The notes under the pieces: model-generated
The model's input: only the letters and a program-made list of their open reading frames with translations
What the model was told of the DNA's origin: nothing
The model's database searches: none
From: a virus
Length of the DNA stretch: 64,000 bases
Virus record (IMG/VR): IMGVR_UViG_3300027708_000060
Span: 1-64,000 of that record
Reading direction: 5' to 3' (one strand)
Translations under genes and position numbers: made by a program
Part shown: positions 21,116 to 28,331 of the stretch, in pieces
How positions within the stretch are numbered: position 1 is the stretch's first letter
How the letters are laid out: each line of letters opens with the position of its first letter

Positions 21116-21339
21116 TAGGCCCTCCCGTGAAGTTTACGTATCTTATGTTCTACCATACCCATTTTAAATGAGCCTATTCTTCCAATATCTTTTTTAATGC
21201 CATGTAAACGAGCATCGTTGCAGTGACTGCAAGTATTACCATGGCCCATATCTCTAATACCGGCCATACCGTCAGTGTGCTCATGCGCAAAGTTTTCTCC
21301 CTCGTCGTAATACTCTGCTGAAGGTGCGTCCCAACCCAT
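21115..21339 (-). CDS. Hypothetical CxxC protein, 74 aa
   Basis: The TAATG overlap supports the ATG at 21339 rather than an upstream GTG. It has one CSHC (about 37-40) within a His-rich context (FAHEHTDG, MGHGNT), so a zinc site made with histidines is possible. The C-terminus is basic (HKIRKLHGRA). Unknown function. Confidence 0.6.
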   Translation of the reverse strand: MGWDAPSAEYYDEGENFAHEHTDGMAGIRDMGHGNTCSHCNDARLHGIKKDIGRIGSFKMGMVEHKIRKLHGRA

Positions 21340-21884
21340 TATTGCCACCTTGGTTTCATATGCTGAAAGTTTTGTCCGGTGCGAGGATTAAATTCTGCAG
21401 GCACGTTAGATGAAATATTTGCTTTACCATCATTAACTAACTGTGGAGCTGGAGCTAATGCCATTTTAGGAGCATTACGCTTGTTCAGATAGACCACTGC
21501 CCCGTCGACCTCAGTCAAGTGGTAGTTTTTCTTATTGAGTCTTCTATCTGGTTGAAAGTTCTCTGGCCATAAATATTGGGCGGGATCGATACGTTCTCCA
21601 CGGTGAACACCACGTTGATACGCACGTTGGTTCTGTCGATTCTTAAGTGAATCTAAAACTGTGTCGCCTATTGAGTAAGGCTTTCCTTTATCGTCACGGC
21701 GTGTACGAATTGTTCCAAGGTAACCGTCAGGATATTCTGCTTGAGGAGCACGGCCCACACCAATACGAAGAAAGTCCATAGCACTACGAGGTACGACTGG
21801 GGTTCCACCACCGCCGGTGGTTGTATATGCGCCGATATATCCGCTGGCTCCTAGGTACTGCCAGTTATTATGAGAGTTAGGCAT
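21339..21884 (-). CDS. Hypothetical protein, 181 aa
   Basis: The TAATG overlap places the start at 21884. The N-terminus is Gly/Tyr/Trp-rich, with a GGGG run around residues 20-30. A basic Arg-rich middle (GTIRTRRDDKGKPYS, QNQRAYQRGVHRGER) and a Pro/Ala-rich end follow. It could be a structural or capsid-accessory protein, but it lies far from the tail operon. Unknown. Confidence 0.6.
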   Translation of the reverse strand: MPNSHNNWQYLGASGYIGAYTTTGGGGTPVVPRSAMDFLRIGVGRAPQAEYPDGYLGTIRTRRDDKGKPYSIGDTVLDSLKNRQNQRAYQRGVHRGERIDPAQYLWPENFQPDRRLNKKNYHLTEVDGAVVYLNKRNAPKMALAPAPQLVNDGKANISSNVPAEFNPRTGQNFQHMKPRWQ

Positions 21885-22141
21885 TAGTGTCCTGCCTCCC
21901 ATTGATCAAAGTCTTGAGCTTGTCTATGCCTATTATAACTATCCGTGTACTTTTTTGGTAGATGAGATAGATCTGGAACATCATCACTATTATTAGCGAG
22001 GTATTGTACTTCATTTTGAATACATTCATCACAAGCTAGAGCTGATCTGTGCTTACCTTGAGGAATTCTGTAAACAGGCACGGTATTTTTACCATAGTGG
22101 TCTTCAGGCATACCACAGAAGTCGCATTCTCTTGAGCTCAT
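21884..22141 (-). CDS. Zinc-ribbon-like protein, 85 aa
   Basis: The ATG at 22141 opens with MSSRECDFCGMPEDHYG, giving CDFC (6-9), and ALACDEC (about 37-40) supplies the second pair, a typical treble-clef or ribbon spacing. The rest is Asp/Asn/Lys-rich. It is the first gene after the terminator at 22158-22191, so it may have its own promoter that I cannot identify. Confidence 0.65.
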   Translation of the reverse strand: MSSRECDFCGMPEDHYGKNTVPVYRIPQGKHRSALACDECIQNEVQYLANNSDDVPDLSHLPKKYTDSYNRHRQAQDFDQWEAGH

Positions 22142-22157
22142 GCCCCCATCATACCCT

Positions 22158-22191
22158 TAAAAGCAAAAGGCCGGGGTGTGTATCCCCGGCC
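22158..22191 (-). terminator. Strong Rho-independent terminator after the holin-like gene
   Basis: Leftward: GGCCGGGG/CCCCGGCC with a 7-base loop (22169-22191), then TTTTGCTTTTAAGGG. It ends leftward transcription from the lysis genes. Confidence 0.85.
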
Positions 22192-22206
22192 GATTGCGTT
22201 TAATGA

Positions 22207-22401
22207 TTACTTTGAAGCGCCGATACCGAATGCGGCGTCCTTTGGATTTAGGAAGCGTAGAACTACTGGAAGTAGTGCTGCTACTCCGCCCATGGCTACA
22301 GCCTTGGCGTCGTGGTTTCCGGACATATAAACAGCAAGAGCTGCTGCTAAGAATGAGCGGGCCCATGAGGCTGCCATTGCTTGGATTTGCGTTGTGTTCA
22401 T
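22207..22401 (-). CDS. Holin-like small membrane protein, 64 aa
   Basis: CAAGGAGAAACATG is the start. One helix (SWARSFLAAALAVYMSGN) and a second (AVAMGGVAALLPVVLRFLN) are separated by NHDAK, fitting a small two-helix holin. It lies directly downstream of the endolysin gene. Holins open the membrane at a set time so the lysin can reach the wall. Identification is by position and topology, not homology. Confidence 0.65.
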   Translation of the reverse strand: MNTTQIQAMAASWARSFLAAALAVYMSGNHDAKAVAMGGVAALLPVVLRFLNPKDAAFGIGASK

Positions 22402-22443
22402 GTTTCTCCTTGTTTAGGTTAATCCCCTTTAGGGGCTATATCT

Positions 22444-22473
22444 ATTCTACAGGGAAAAGTATTAGTTTGTCCA
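22444..22473 (-). promoter_or_regulatory. Sigma70-like promoter before the holin-like gene
   Basis: Leftward: TGGACA (22468-22473), 18-base spacer, TAGAAT (22444-22449), preceded by TG. The -35 overlaps the end of the endolysin gene. A short AGCCCC/GGGG hairpin follows in the leader. Confidence 0.5.
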
Positions 22474-23007
22474 ATTTGGATGGCCAAAACCAACTACAAA
22501 TGGTAACAAACCGCGTTTATTTGCTTTAAACGCACGAATACGTTGAGCACATTCTCCACCATTTGCTTGGCTACCTGTGGCCTTATGCTCAGGGGAGGTG
22601 TTTCCTTCGATAGTAGTTATAGTGCCATCGCCATTGTCTTTAACCACAATGCCGACATGCTCTACTTCTGCCCCACCCTTTACAAAATCAAAATAAACAA
22701 GATCTCCAGGTTGTGGTTTTGCAGTTGCTGCATCAGACCATTTTTTATTAGCTTTAAATGCTGATGCTCCTGAAGGTGTAAAAACTGTATTAGGAATTTT
22801 TACTCCAGATTCATTTGCTACCCACATACAAAAACTTCCGCACCATGCTTGAAAGTTGGCCTTAGTAAATGCACCATAAATAGTTTCATTATCTTTAGGC
22901 CCCTCAATAACACCAACTTGAGATGCAGCTACTTCTAAAAAACGAGCTGCTGAACCTGTCGGATGTGTTGTAACAGGTGGTACTGGTTTTGCTACTGCTG
23001 TTGTCAT
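22462..23007 (-). CDS. CHAP-domain endolysin
   Basis: The ATG at 23007 has GAGG about 11 bases upstream; a GTG at 23016 is an alternative. The 181-residue protein is a CHAP amidase/endopeptidase: AWCGSFC holds the nucleophile C56, and VEHVGIV holds H117, followed by a TTIEGNTS strand. CHAP enzymes cut peptidoglycan peptides or the amide bond. There is no separate wall-binding domain, so targeting may rest on the CHAP fold alone. The proline-rich first 20 residues look like a linker, not a signal peptide. Release probably depends on the neighbouring holin-like protein. Confidence 0.88.
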   Translation of the reverse strand: MTTAVAKPVPPVTTHPTGSAARFLEVAASQVGVIEGPKDNETIYGAFTKANFQAWCGSFCMWVANESGVKIPNTVFTPSGASAFKANKKWSDAATAKPQPGDLVYFDFVKGGAEVEHVGIVVKDNGDGTITTIEGNTSPEHKATGSQANGGECAQRIRAFKANKRGLLPFVVGFGHPNWTN

Positions 23008-23008
23008 A

Positions 23009-23308
23009 TTAGTCACCCTCTTCTACGTGTTGTTCAAACCGGCCTTCCAACTTGGAAACCGAATTTTTAATTTTATCTTGATTAGATTTAAGATCCACTA
23101 ACATAGGAATAATTTCTAAATTAATTTTATCATGAATTGAAGATCCATGGTTAGGGGTCATCTCAGTCTTAATAACTTTAATATCTGACATACTTTCGTC
23201 AATCACATGGTGTATTGCTTTTTTAGCAACAAACCATAGAACGCTAACTACTCCAGCGCTAACAAAAAAGTAAGAATAAATTACTGTTGCCCAGTCTGAA
23301 GTCGTCAT
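23009..23308 (-). CDS. Membrane-anchored coiled-coil protein, 99 aa
   Basis: The ATG at 23308 with GGAGAGATAT upstream is preferred over an earlier in-frame start. One N-terminal membrane helix (VIYSYFFVSAGVVSVLWFV) is followed by a charged, helical region (MLVDLKSNQDKIKNSVSKLE) likely to form a coiled coil. Position next to the endolysin suggests a lysis accessory (a second holin or membrane-anchored partner), but this is inference. Confidence 0.65.
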   Translation of the reverse strand: MTTSDWATVIYSYFFVSAGVVSVLWFVAKKAIHHVIDESMSDIKVIKTEMTPNHGSSIHDKINLEIIPMLVDLKSNQDKIKNSVSKLEGRFEQHVEEGD

Positions 23309-23402
23309 ATATCTCTCCGGATTTTGTAGTGACAATAAAGATAGTATGCCGACAAAAATACACCTTGTAATGTTAAACTATCTATGAGCATAGAAGGAGC
23401 TA
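23309..23402. promoter_or_regulatory. Divergent promoter region
   Basis: Divergent genes start at 23308 (leftward) and 23403 (rightward), so both promoters must lie here. Leftward, TTACAA and TACTAT are separated by 18 bases. Rightward, TAAACT is a possible -10 before AAGGAGCTA, but no good -35 is seen. Confidence 0.4.
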
Positions 23403-23684
23403 ATGATGAGTAAAATATATAACACGATTATGCGGATTGTGGCAGTATTTGCATCTAGTGGTTTATCTGTAATTGGTGCGGGTGCTTTAGTTGGAATTAG
23501 TACACTTAAAGTTGTAGCAATAGCTGGGATTACAGGTGTAGCCACAGTTGTTGAACGTCTTGCTCGTTCTTTTTTAGACGACGGTAAACTAGATCAAGAT
23601 GAAATTGATGCTGCTTTCTCTCAGATTGACTCAAAAGCTAAAACTGAAGCAGATCTGATATTAGAGCAAAAAAAAGTTAAGTAG
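23403..23684 (+). CDS. Lone rightward membrane protein, possible holin
   Basis: AGAAGGAGCTA precedes the ATG pair. This is the only rightward gene in the leftward half. Two hydrophobic helices (IVAVFASSGLSVIGAGALV and LKVVAIAGITGVATVV) are followed by a DDGKLDQDEIDAAF segment resembling an EF-hand loop, then a charged tail. This is a layout I recall in small actinophage membrane or holin proteins. It ends in a bidirectional terminator. Why it reads against its neighbours is unknown. Confidence 0.7.
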   Translation: MMSKIYNTIMRIVAVFASSGLSVIGAGALVGISTLKVVAIAGITGVATVVERLARSFLDDGKLDQDEIDAAFSQIDSKAKTEADLILEQKKVK

Positions 23685-23685
23685 T

Positions 23686-23716
23686 AAAAAGCCCCCTATC
23701 GCTAGGGGGCTTTTTT
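23686..23716. terminator. Bidirectional terminator
   Basis: AAAAAGCCCCCTA/TAGGGGGCTTTTT forms a 13-bp stem with a TCGC loop, with A- and T-runs on both sides. It serves the rightward gene at 23403 and the leftward metallophosphatase gene, whose stop is three bases away. Confidence 0.9.
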
Positions 23717-23718
23717 TA

Positions 23719-24873
23719 TTATAGTGGGTTACCCGTTACATCCACGGTAGAATGAATTTCTTGCCCACGATACATGGTTTTACCCTTATGAATATGTACT
23801 TGATCAAAGTGGAAGCTATCATCATCTCCATCTTTAAAGAAGATAACGCTTACTCCTTGTTGCCAGTTTTCAAAGTACTGTAAAGCTTGGCCCTTACCAT
23901 CCACGCCACCTTTTACAGATGGGACCGCACCATCAACCCGGCATAGGCATCCTGGGCTAAAAGATACACTCTTAATTGCCTGGTCACGATCAAATACCGT
24001 CTTGCTTTGCTGTTCCATACGATGCGTATGACCAAATAAGGTTGAGATGTTAGGATTCGAGTTGGCATATTGCGCCGCAGTAGAACCACTAGAGTTAGCA
24101 CGGTCACCGTGCATAGCACGCAAACGCTTATTAATCCAATGAGCTGCAGCAGGGTATCCATCGATAAATTCCACTCCTAGTTCTTCACAACGTAATAGAT
24201 TTTGTAGGCTTAGCACTGGCCAAGACTCAGGCATGTTAGCTACCTTAATTCCGTATGCTGATGCGGCATTGTTATTGATAAACATGCTGAGTCGCTTATC
24301 ATGATTACCTTCAAGCAGAATGATGCGGGCATATGCTCCTGCTTCAGCACGTTGCTGAGCAAGGAAGAGGTGACCACGATCAATAGCAAGCTGGGCAGTA
24401 TGGGCAAAGTTAGGCTCTTGGTCATACTTACCATACATAGGTAGATCTAAGAAATCCCCAAGGTTAATTACCTGGGCTAGTGGGTGACCGTGGTCTAACC
24501 CTACAACTTGTAACGCCACATCCATAGCAGATTCATCATGGAATGGGTCTAAGGTACCATCTTCATATTTGCGATAACCGATCTGTGGATCTGGTAAAGC
24601 TACAGCAACTTTCCAGTCACTGCTTATCAAAGCAGGAGTGCGAACCTTTGGTTGCACCACTGTTGGGGCTGCCTGTTGTACTGGCTGCCACTCTGGTCCC
24701 TCGCTCCATTTGGGAGAAAGAATAATTTTTGTATCATCTGGATTAGTAGAAAGGCTAACCTTACTAATCTTACCTACATCATCAGGTGTAAGACCGTTGG
24801 CCTTAAGTAGTTTATCTATAGAGCTTAGAGCTCCATCTGCTTTAGCGGTATTGTATGAGTCTTCTAGTGACAT
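23719..24873 (-). CDS. Calcineurin-like metallophosphatase
   Basis: All metallophosphatase motifs are present in order: LPDPQIGY (D-x-Q, a variant of D-x-H), LGDFLD, EGNHDKR, MHGDRA and FGHTHR. The 384 residues include an N-terminal helical extension of about 60. Such phage enzymes hydrolyse phosphodiesters and may act in DNA repair or nucleotide turnover. The DPQ variant is unusual but seen in phage members. It overlaps the preceding gene by 10 bases. Confidence 0.88.
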   Translation of the reverse strand: MSLEDSYNTAKADGALSSIDKLLKANGLTPDDVGKISKVSLSTNPDDTKIILSPKWSEGPEWQPVQQAAPTVVQPKVRTPALISSDWKVAVALPDPQIGYRKYEDGTLDPFHDESAMDVALQVVGLDHGHPLAQVINLGDFLDLPMYGKYDQEPNFAHTAQLAIDRGHLFLAQQRAEAGAYARIILLEGNHDKRLSMFINNNAASAYGIKVANMPESWPVLSLQNLLRCEELGVEFIDGYPAAAHWINKRLRAMHGDRANSSGSTAAQYANSNPNISTLFGHTHRMEQQSKTVFDRDQAIKSVSFSPGCLCRVDGAVPSVKGGVDGKGQALQYFENWQQGVSVIFFKDGDDDSFHFDQVHIHKGKTMYRGQEIHSTVDVTGNPL

Positions 24874-25103
24874 GTGCAGTTTCCATTTCTATGCTCTCTT
24901 AGAGAGGTTAGTCCGAATATTGCTCCAGCAGATTTATAAAGATCAAATAGACTTCGTGTAGAAAAATCATCATCATTTAAAGATGTCTTGAATGCAGCCA
25001 GGTCTTTTTCATTCAGTGTGGTGGACCAAGCGCCTACTACACACATACCTGCTACATAAGGGTTTGTTACTTTAGCTTCAGAATATAAAGAATCTAAGCT
25101 CAT
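24864..25103 (-). CDS. Hypothetical protein, 79 aa
   Basis: The ATG at 25103 with AAGGAGGAGCA upstream is chosen. The helical, Lys/Leu-rich sequence (NEKDLAAFKTSLNDDDF, SLFDLYKSAGAIFGL) ends in a Cys/His tail (REHRNGNCTCH). The sequence resembles a small helix-turn-helix-like phage protein. No family named. It sits behind the promoter at 25157-25186. Confidence 0.6.
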   Translation of the reverse strand: MSLDSLYSEAKVTNPYVAGMCVVGAWSTTLNEKDLAAFKTSLNDDDFSTRSLFDLYKSAGAIFGLTSLREHRNGNCTCH

Positions 25104-25156
25104 TGCTCCTCCTTGATTATTTAATAGAGGCCTACCTAAATAGGCCCCTATCAAAC

Positions 25157-25186
25157 ATTGTACTACATATTAGTATGAAGATTCAA
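25157..25186 (-). promoter_or_regulatory. Sigma70-like promoter before the 79-aa gene
   Basis: Leftward: TTGAAT (25181-25186), 18-base spacer, TACAAT (25157-25162). A small hairpin GGCCTATTTAGGTAGGCC follows in the leader before the ribosome-binding site at about 25110. Confidence 0.5.
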
Positions 25187-25505
25187 TTCCAGCTGCAAAA
25201 CCACGATGAGTAACTGGAGGAATGATTGGGCTGTTAGCCTGTGTCATACCTGCAGCTGGATCGTTTGGCTTTACAATGTTAGAAATGATTGTATGTGCAG
25301 CGCCATTACGCTCTGCCATTGTGTGAGAACGTGAAGGCTTAGCTTCGACTGTTGGGTCTCCTGCTTGAGCGCCCTTACGTGCCATAAGCTTTCCTGAAGA
25401 AGGATTAGCTGATGGTGATGTAAATGCAACTCCGCCACGTCCCATTGAAGAGCGACCTTGTGTGTTCTCTGCTGCTACTGCAGCATCGATATCTGATTTT
25501 GCCAT
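25170..25505 (-). CDS. Hypothetical low-complexity protein, 111 aa
   Basis: The ATG at 25505 follows AGGTACCAACT. Composition is Gly/Ala/Ser/Pro-rich (GRGGVAFTSPSANPSSGK) with few hydrophobics, so it is likely disordered. No motif is visible. Its 3' end overlaps the promoter of the next gene. Confidence 0.6.
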   Translation of the reverse strand: MAKSDIDAAVAAENTQGRSSMGRGGVAFTSPSANPSSGKLMARKGAQAGDPTVEAKPSRSHTMAERNGAAHTIISNIVKPNDPAAGMTQANSPIIPPVTHRGFAAGIESSY

Positions 25506-25552
25506 AGTTGGTACCTAACTGTTAGAGGTGAGATCTCATCTCAAATCTTATA

Positions 25553-25846
25553 TTAACTTACGTTGATTGTAAAGACAATTGCACTAATCTGTCCGTCTCT
25601 TGAATCTACCGTAGTAAATCCTGGGCGACAGGTTAGGTTCATACCTCGTGGTGCAACGTAACCGCTGGCAATAGCAATAGCTTTTACCGCCTGGTTAACT
25701 GCTGAGGCCCCCACTGCACGTAAGTGCACCTGAGGTTTTTCATAAAGGGCGTGGGCAATAGCCGACCCGACTGACTGTGCATTAGAGCCAGCCCCTACAC
25801 GTAGGAACTTCTCTTCTGTATTAGGTGTTGTTGGAGTATCGGTCAC
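25553..25846 (-). CDS. SpoVS-like protein, 97 aa
   Basis: The GTG at 25846 with AAAGGACTACAAATC upstream is preferred over a GTG at 25882. FLRVGAGSNAQSVGSAIAHA, VHLRAVGASAVNQAVKAIAI and GYVAPRGMNLTCRP match the SpoVS family strand-helix pattern, known from Bacillus sporulation and from Thermus and Deinococcus. Members form small oligomeric, possibly nucleic-acid-binding proteins whose molecular role is not established. A phage copy near repair and recombination genes suggests binding to DNA or RNA. The function is inferred only from the family. Confidence 0.85.
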   Translation of the reverse strand: MTDTPTTPNTEEKFLRVGAGSNAQSVGSAIAHALYEKPQVHLRAVGASAVNQAVKAIAIASGYVAPRGMNLTCRPGFTTVDSRDGQISAIVFTINVS

Positions 25847-25932
25847 GATTTGTAGTCCTTTGGTTTCGATTTGTGTGCCCACCTAAAGCCCTACAATACC
25901 CTTTAAACGCCCGTCAGTACCCCTATAAGCCT

Positions 25933-26271
25933 CTAACTCTTAGGTACCTTGTTCAGGAGCTCAACCCAGACTGAAGCCGGCATAGTGGCGTACCACTCGT
26001 TTACATCGGTAGTTCCTTTTTTCTTATGAATAACTACACCAGTCCACGCACCATCATTCTTCATCTCTACAGCAAGTTCCTTAAGCCATTCAGATAATTT
26101 CATCGTGGCTTGATTCTTGATCTCTATAGTGACCCCAGGAATCCCGGATACATCTCCCTTATCAAGAGTTGCCCCGGCTAATCTGCGGTCTGCATATGGA
26201 TACCACTGCTTAAGCCATGCAACTACAGCACGCTCAGCTCCACTACCTTTTGCCTTAGCTGGATTGCTCAC
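25933..26271 (-). CDS. PD-(D/E)xK Holliday-junction-resolvase-like nuclease, 112 aa
   Basis: The start is a GTG at 26271 (GAGGAATGTACTT upstream), overlapping the preceding gene. GSGAERAV, KGDVSG and TIEIKNQ give the E...D...ExK catalytic set of Hjc-type archaeal/phage resolvases. It would cleave branched DNA during recombination or packaging. A second nuclease of similar type is at 28014-28331. Confidence 0.78.
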   Translation of the reverse strand: MSNPAKAKGSGAERAVVAWLKQWYPYADRRLAGATLDKGDVSGIPGVTIEIKNQATMKLSEWLKELAVEMKNDGAWTGVVIHKKKGTTDVNEWYATMPASVWVELLNKVPKS

Positions 26272-26371
26272 AAGTACATTCCTCGCAACATTTTGTTTTA
26301 GCTAAAGGAAGCTGCTTGGCATCAATACCTAGCTCTTCATCTGTAAACAATGATAGTTGTTCCCAGGTCAT
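26255..26371 (-). CDS. Cys-rich microprotein, 38 aa
   Basis: CGGAGGTATACAAC precedes the ATG, which overlaps the upstream stop (ATGA). The 38 residues (MTWEQLSLFTDEELGIDAK...) end in CCEECTCEQSS, a dense cysteine cluster suitable for zinc or an iron-sulphur cluster. It overlaps the next gene by 17 bases. Likely an accessory to the adjacent nuclease, by position only. Confidence 0.6.
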   Translation of the reverse strand: MTWEQLSLFTDEELGIDAKQLPLAKTKCCEECTCEQSS

Positions 26372-26847
26372 GTTGTATACCTCCGCTGTCTTGATCGTAA
26401 CCCACCATCTGACGTGCGGCGGGTAAGTTCACGGGAGACTACAGAGCAGTCTCTCTCAATGTTCTGAGTTCTAGTTTCGATGAGCTTACGGAATGCATAC
26501 TTCGTATCGAAGTCGTAGATCAATTCCTGGATCTCATCTGAAGCTTGGATCTGTGCTTTGATTAAGGTGACTGTGTCACCTTTATTACCGGTCCAGCTTT
26601 TAAGCAAAGCCACTGCTTCTGCATTTTTTAAAACGCTCTCTGCTTCACGCTCATTGATGACAGAGATAGCAAAGGCTCCAGCTAAGTGATCATTCCACTG
26701 TGTGTACTGTACAAAGAGATCCATAAGACCTTCATCATCCAGCTCAGTAATGTCACGTGGCAAAGACGGCATGCCATACTCTGGCTTAGAAGTTAAAGCA
26801 AAGCCTAACTCATTAAGTGCAGCCACTACCTTGTTAGAAATACTCAT
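26368..26847 (-). CDS. Hypothetical helical protein, 159 aa
   Basis: Starts in an ATGA overlap with the Cas4-like gene. It is predicted helical throughout, with many Glu, Ala and Lys and a basic C-terminus (RELTRRTSDGGLRSRQRR). Adjacent to RecB/Cas4-like and resolvase genes, it may be a recombination accessory protein, but I could not match it to RecT, Erf or RecF-type families. No family recognised. Confidence 0.6.
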   Translation of the reverse strand: MSISNKVVAALNELGFALTSKPEYGMPSLPRDITELDDEGLMDLFVQYTQWNDHLAGAFAISVINEREAESVLKNAEAVALLKSWTGNKGDTVTLIKAQIQASDEIQELIYDFDTKYAFRKLIETRTQNIERDCSVVSRELTRRTSDGGLRSRQRRYTT

Positions 26848-27698
26848 TCGGTTTCCTCCTTAAATGGTGCGCAACGCTTGCATCCCTTTTCAGAGTCAAT
26901 GTTACATACCGGTGGACGATCATTATTTACAGCCCAAGCTACGTCCAGTGCTTTATCAAAGATGTCAGCTGTGTATTCTGAGTTGTATCTAACCACGAAC
27001 TCTTTGTATTCTTGGTTAGCTTTAAGCTCATAGATAAAAACAATCTCATCCGGAGCAGTTTCAAGCAATCCTTCTTCTACCATCAGATGACAAAGGTGTA
27101 GATAAACCTGACCTTGTAGCTGGTGAGAACGAAGGGGTGTGCGGATATTTTTCCACACAGTATCAATATCATTGTTGTACTGAGCCATAAGCGCAGGCAT
27201 TTCCATGCGGATAGTGCCGGTACCAATAGACTTAATTTCAATCAGGCAGTCATCGCCTAGTCCTTTGATCCAACCATCAGCATGCCCACGCATCATGTGC
27301 TTATCGCTGCGTAGTGGAACTTCTAAGTAATCATCTGATAGGGATACCCCCCATGCAGGCTCTGTTGAGGTAGCCCACTTACCGTATAGAACACCCATCT
27401 CTTTAAACCATTCCTGCCACTTAGCATGGATGGTATGGCCTTCTGCAAAGATAGATGCTAAGCGAAGAGTTGTCTTATCACGAGTCTCTTGATAGTTACC
27501 TTTGATGGCGTGGTATTGGGCAAGCGCACACCATTCAGATTTAATAATGTCTGAGGGATGGATATAACTTTGATCTCTATCATCGAAGGGCTTAGATAGA
27601 ACATAGCGTTCTAGTGCGCCCATAAGGCGGGTATCACGCTTGTTTGCATTAAGGAATGCTTTTAAATCTTTACTAGGAACCGTCACCGGCTTTCCCAT
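26844..27698 (-). CDS. Cas4/RecB-like PD-(D/E)xK nuclease, 284 aa
   Basis: The ATG at 27698 (GGGAGCAAGT upstream) is preferred over an upstream ATG lacking a site. GHTIHAKWQEWF, GHADGWIKGL, CLIEIKSIGTG (ExK) and QLQGQVYLHLC form the RecB-family nuclease core. An N-terminal Cys (SEWCALAQ) and a C-terminal CNID...GCKRC trio match the four Cys of Cas4-type 4Fe-4S nucleases. Such enzymes resect DNA ends for recombination or degrade host DNA. It lies in the recA-proximal recombination block and overlaps the WhiB-like gene by 26 bases. Confidence 0.85.
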   Translation of the reverse strand: MGKPVTVPSKDLKAFLNANKRDTRLMGALERYVLSKPFDDRDQSYIHPSDIIKSEWCALAQYHAIKGNYQETRDKTTLRLASIFAEGHTIHAKWQEWFKEMGVLYGKWATSTEPAWGVSLSDDYLEVPLRSDKHMMRGHADGWIKGLGDDCLIEIKSIGTGTIRMEMPALMAQYNNDIDTVWKNIRTPLRSHQLQGQVYLHLCHLMVEEGLLETAPDEIVFIYELKANQEYKEFVVRYNSEYTADIFDKALDVAWAVNNDRPPVCNIDSEKGCKRCAPFKEETE

Positions 27699-28014
27699 AC
27701 TTGCTCCCTTGGTCAATCCACTCATCTAAAGTTATCCCCTGTTTCTTAAGTTTACGTTCGGCCGCATTTCTTTCTCTGTGGGATAGCCCACCAAAGATTC
27801 CATGTAACTCATTGTTGTTGATAGCTTCCTTAAGACATTCTTTACGTACAGGACACGGTGGTCGCCCATCCTTGCCCCAACATATTGCTTTAGCCTTATC
27901 CGCTATCGGCTTGTAGAGAGCTTTGTCTCGGGGTGGGAAGAACATCTCTGTATCTTCGCCCTGACACTTGGCATCATATCTCCAAGTCCATTCCGGGTCG
28001 TCGCTATATCGCAC
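27673..28014 (-). CDS. WhiB-like iron-sulphur transcription regulator (atypical cysteine spacing)
   Basis: Starts with GTG overlapping the upstream stop (TAGTG). Cysteines C17, C45, C54 and C60 would coordinate a 4Fe-4S cluster, followed by HGIFGG, the variant of the usual GVWGG turn, and a basic C-terminus. Normally the middle Cys pair is CxxC; here C45 and C54 are separated by eight residues. WhiB proteins occur only in Actinobacteria and their phages and act with the host sigma factor, so this is strong host evidence. A phage WhiB may redirect transcription. Confidence 0.82.
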   Translation of the reverse strand: MRYSDDPEWTWRYDAKCQGEDTEMFFPPRDKALYKPIADKAKAICWGKDGRPPCPVRKECLKEAINNNELHGIFGGLSHRERNAAERKLKKQGITLDEWIDQGSKYGKAGDGS

Positions 28015-28331
28015 TATTCACCTCTTACTGCATTACGCAGTTCAAAAAAATCCTCCTCCAATAGCACGACGTAGTTTTCACCATCAAGATGCAGACCAAG
28101 TACTGGCGTTCTGCTATCAAGTATTGCTTCTCTAGTAATCTTTTCAAGTACATCTGACTTAATTGTTACCGACTTTTTACCAGTCCACTTGTGCTCGATA
28201 AGGAGGTCATCTGTTCTGACGTCCCCCTTACGAGACCAAAATGCACCAGAGGCGGCACTGCGCTTGCCACCCGTAGCTTTCTCTAATCGCTTTTCATGCT
28301 TTAGAGATTGTTTCTGCCCCTCACTCTTCAT
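28014..28331 (-). CDS. Small PD-(D/E)xK endonuclease (resolvase-like), 105 aa
   Basis: Overlaps recA by 11 bases at its start. HEKRLEKATGG, RKGDVRTDDLLIEHKWT supplies E, D and E-x-K residues in the resolvase order. It is short, like VRR-NUC or Holliday-junction resolvase phage forms. The neighbouring recA, Cas4-like and second resolvase-like genes make recombination-dependent replication or repair likely. Confidence 0.65.
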   Translation of the reverse strand: MKSEGQKQSLKHEKRLEKATGGKRSAASGAFWSRKGDVRTDDLLIEHKWTGKKSVTIKSDVLEKITREAILDSRTPVLGLHLDGENYVVLLEEDFFELRNAVRGE

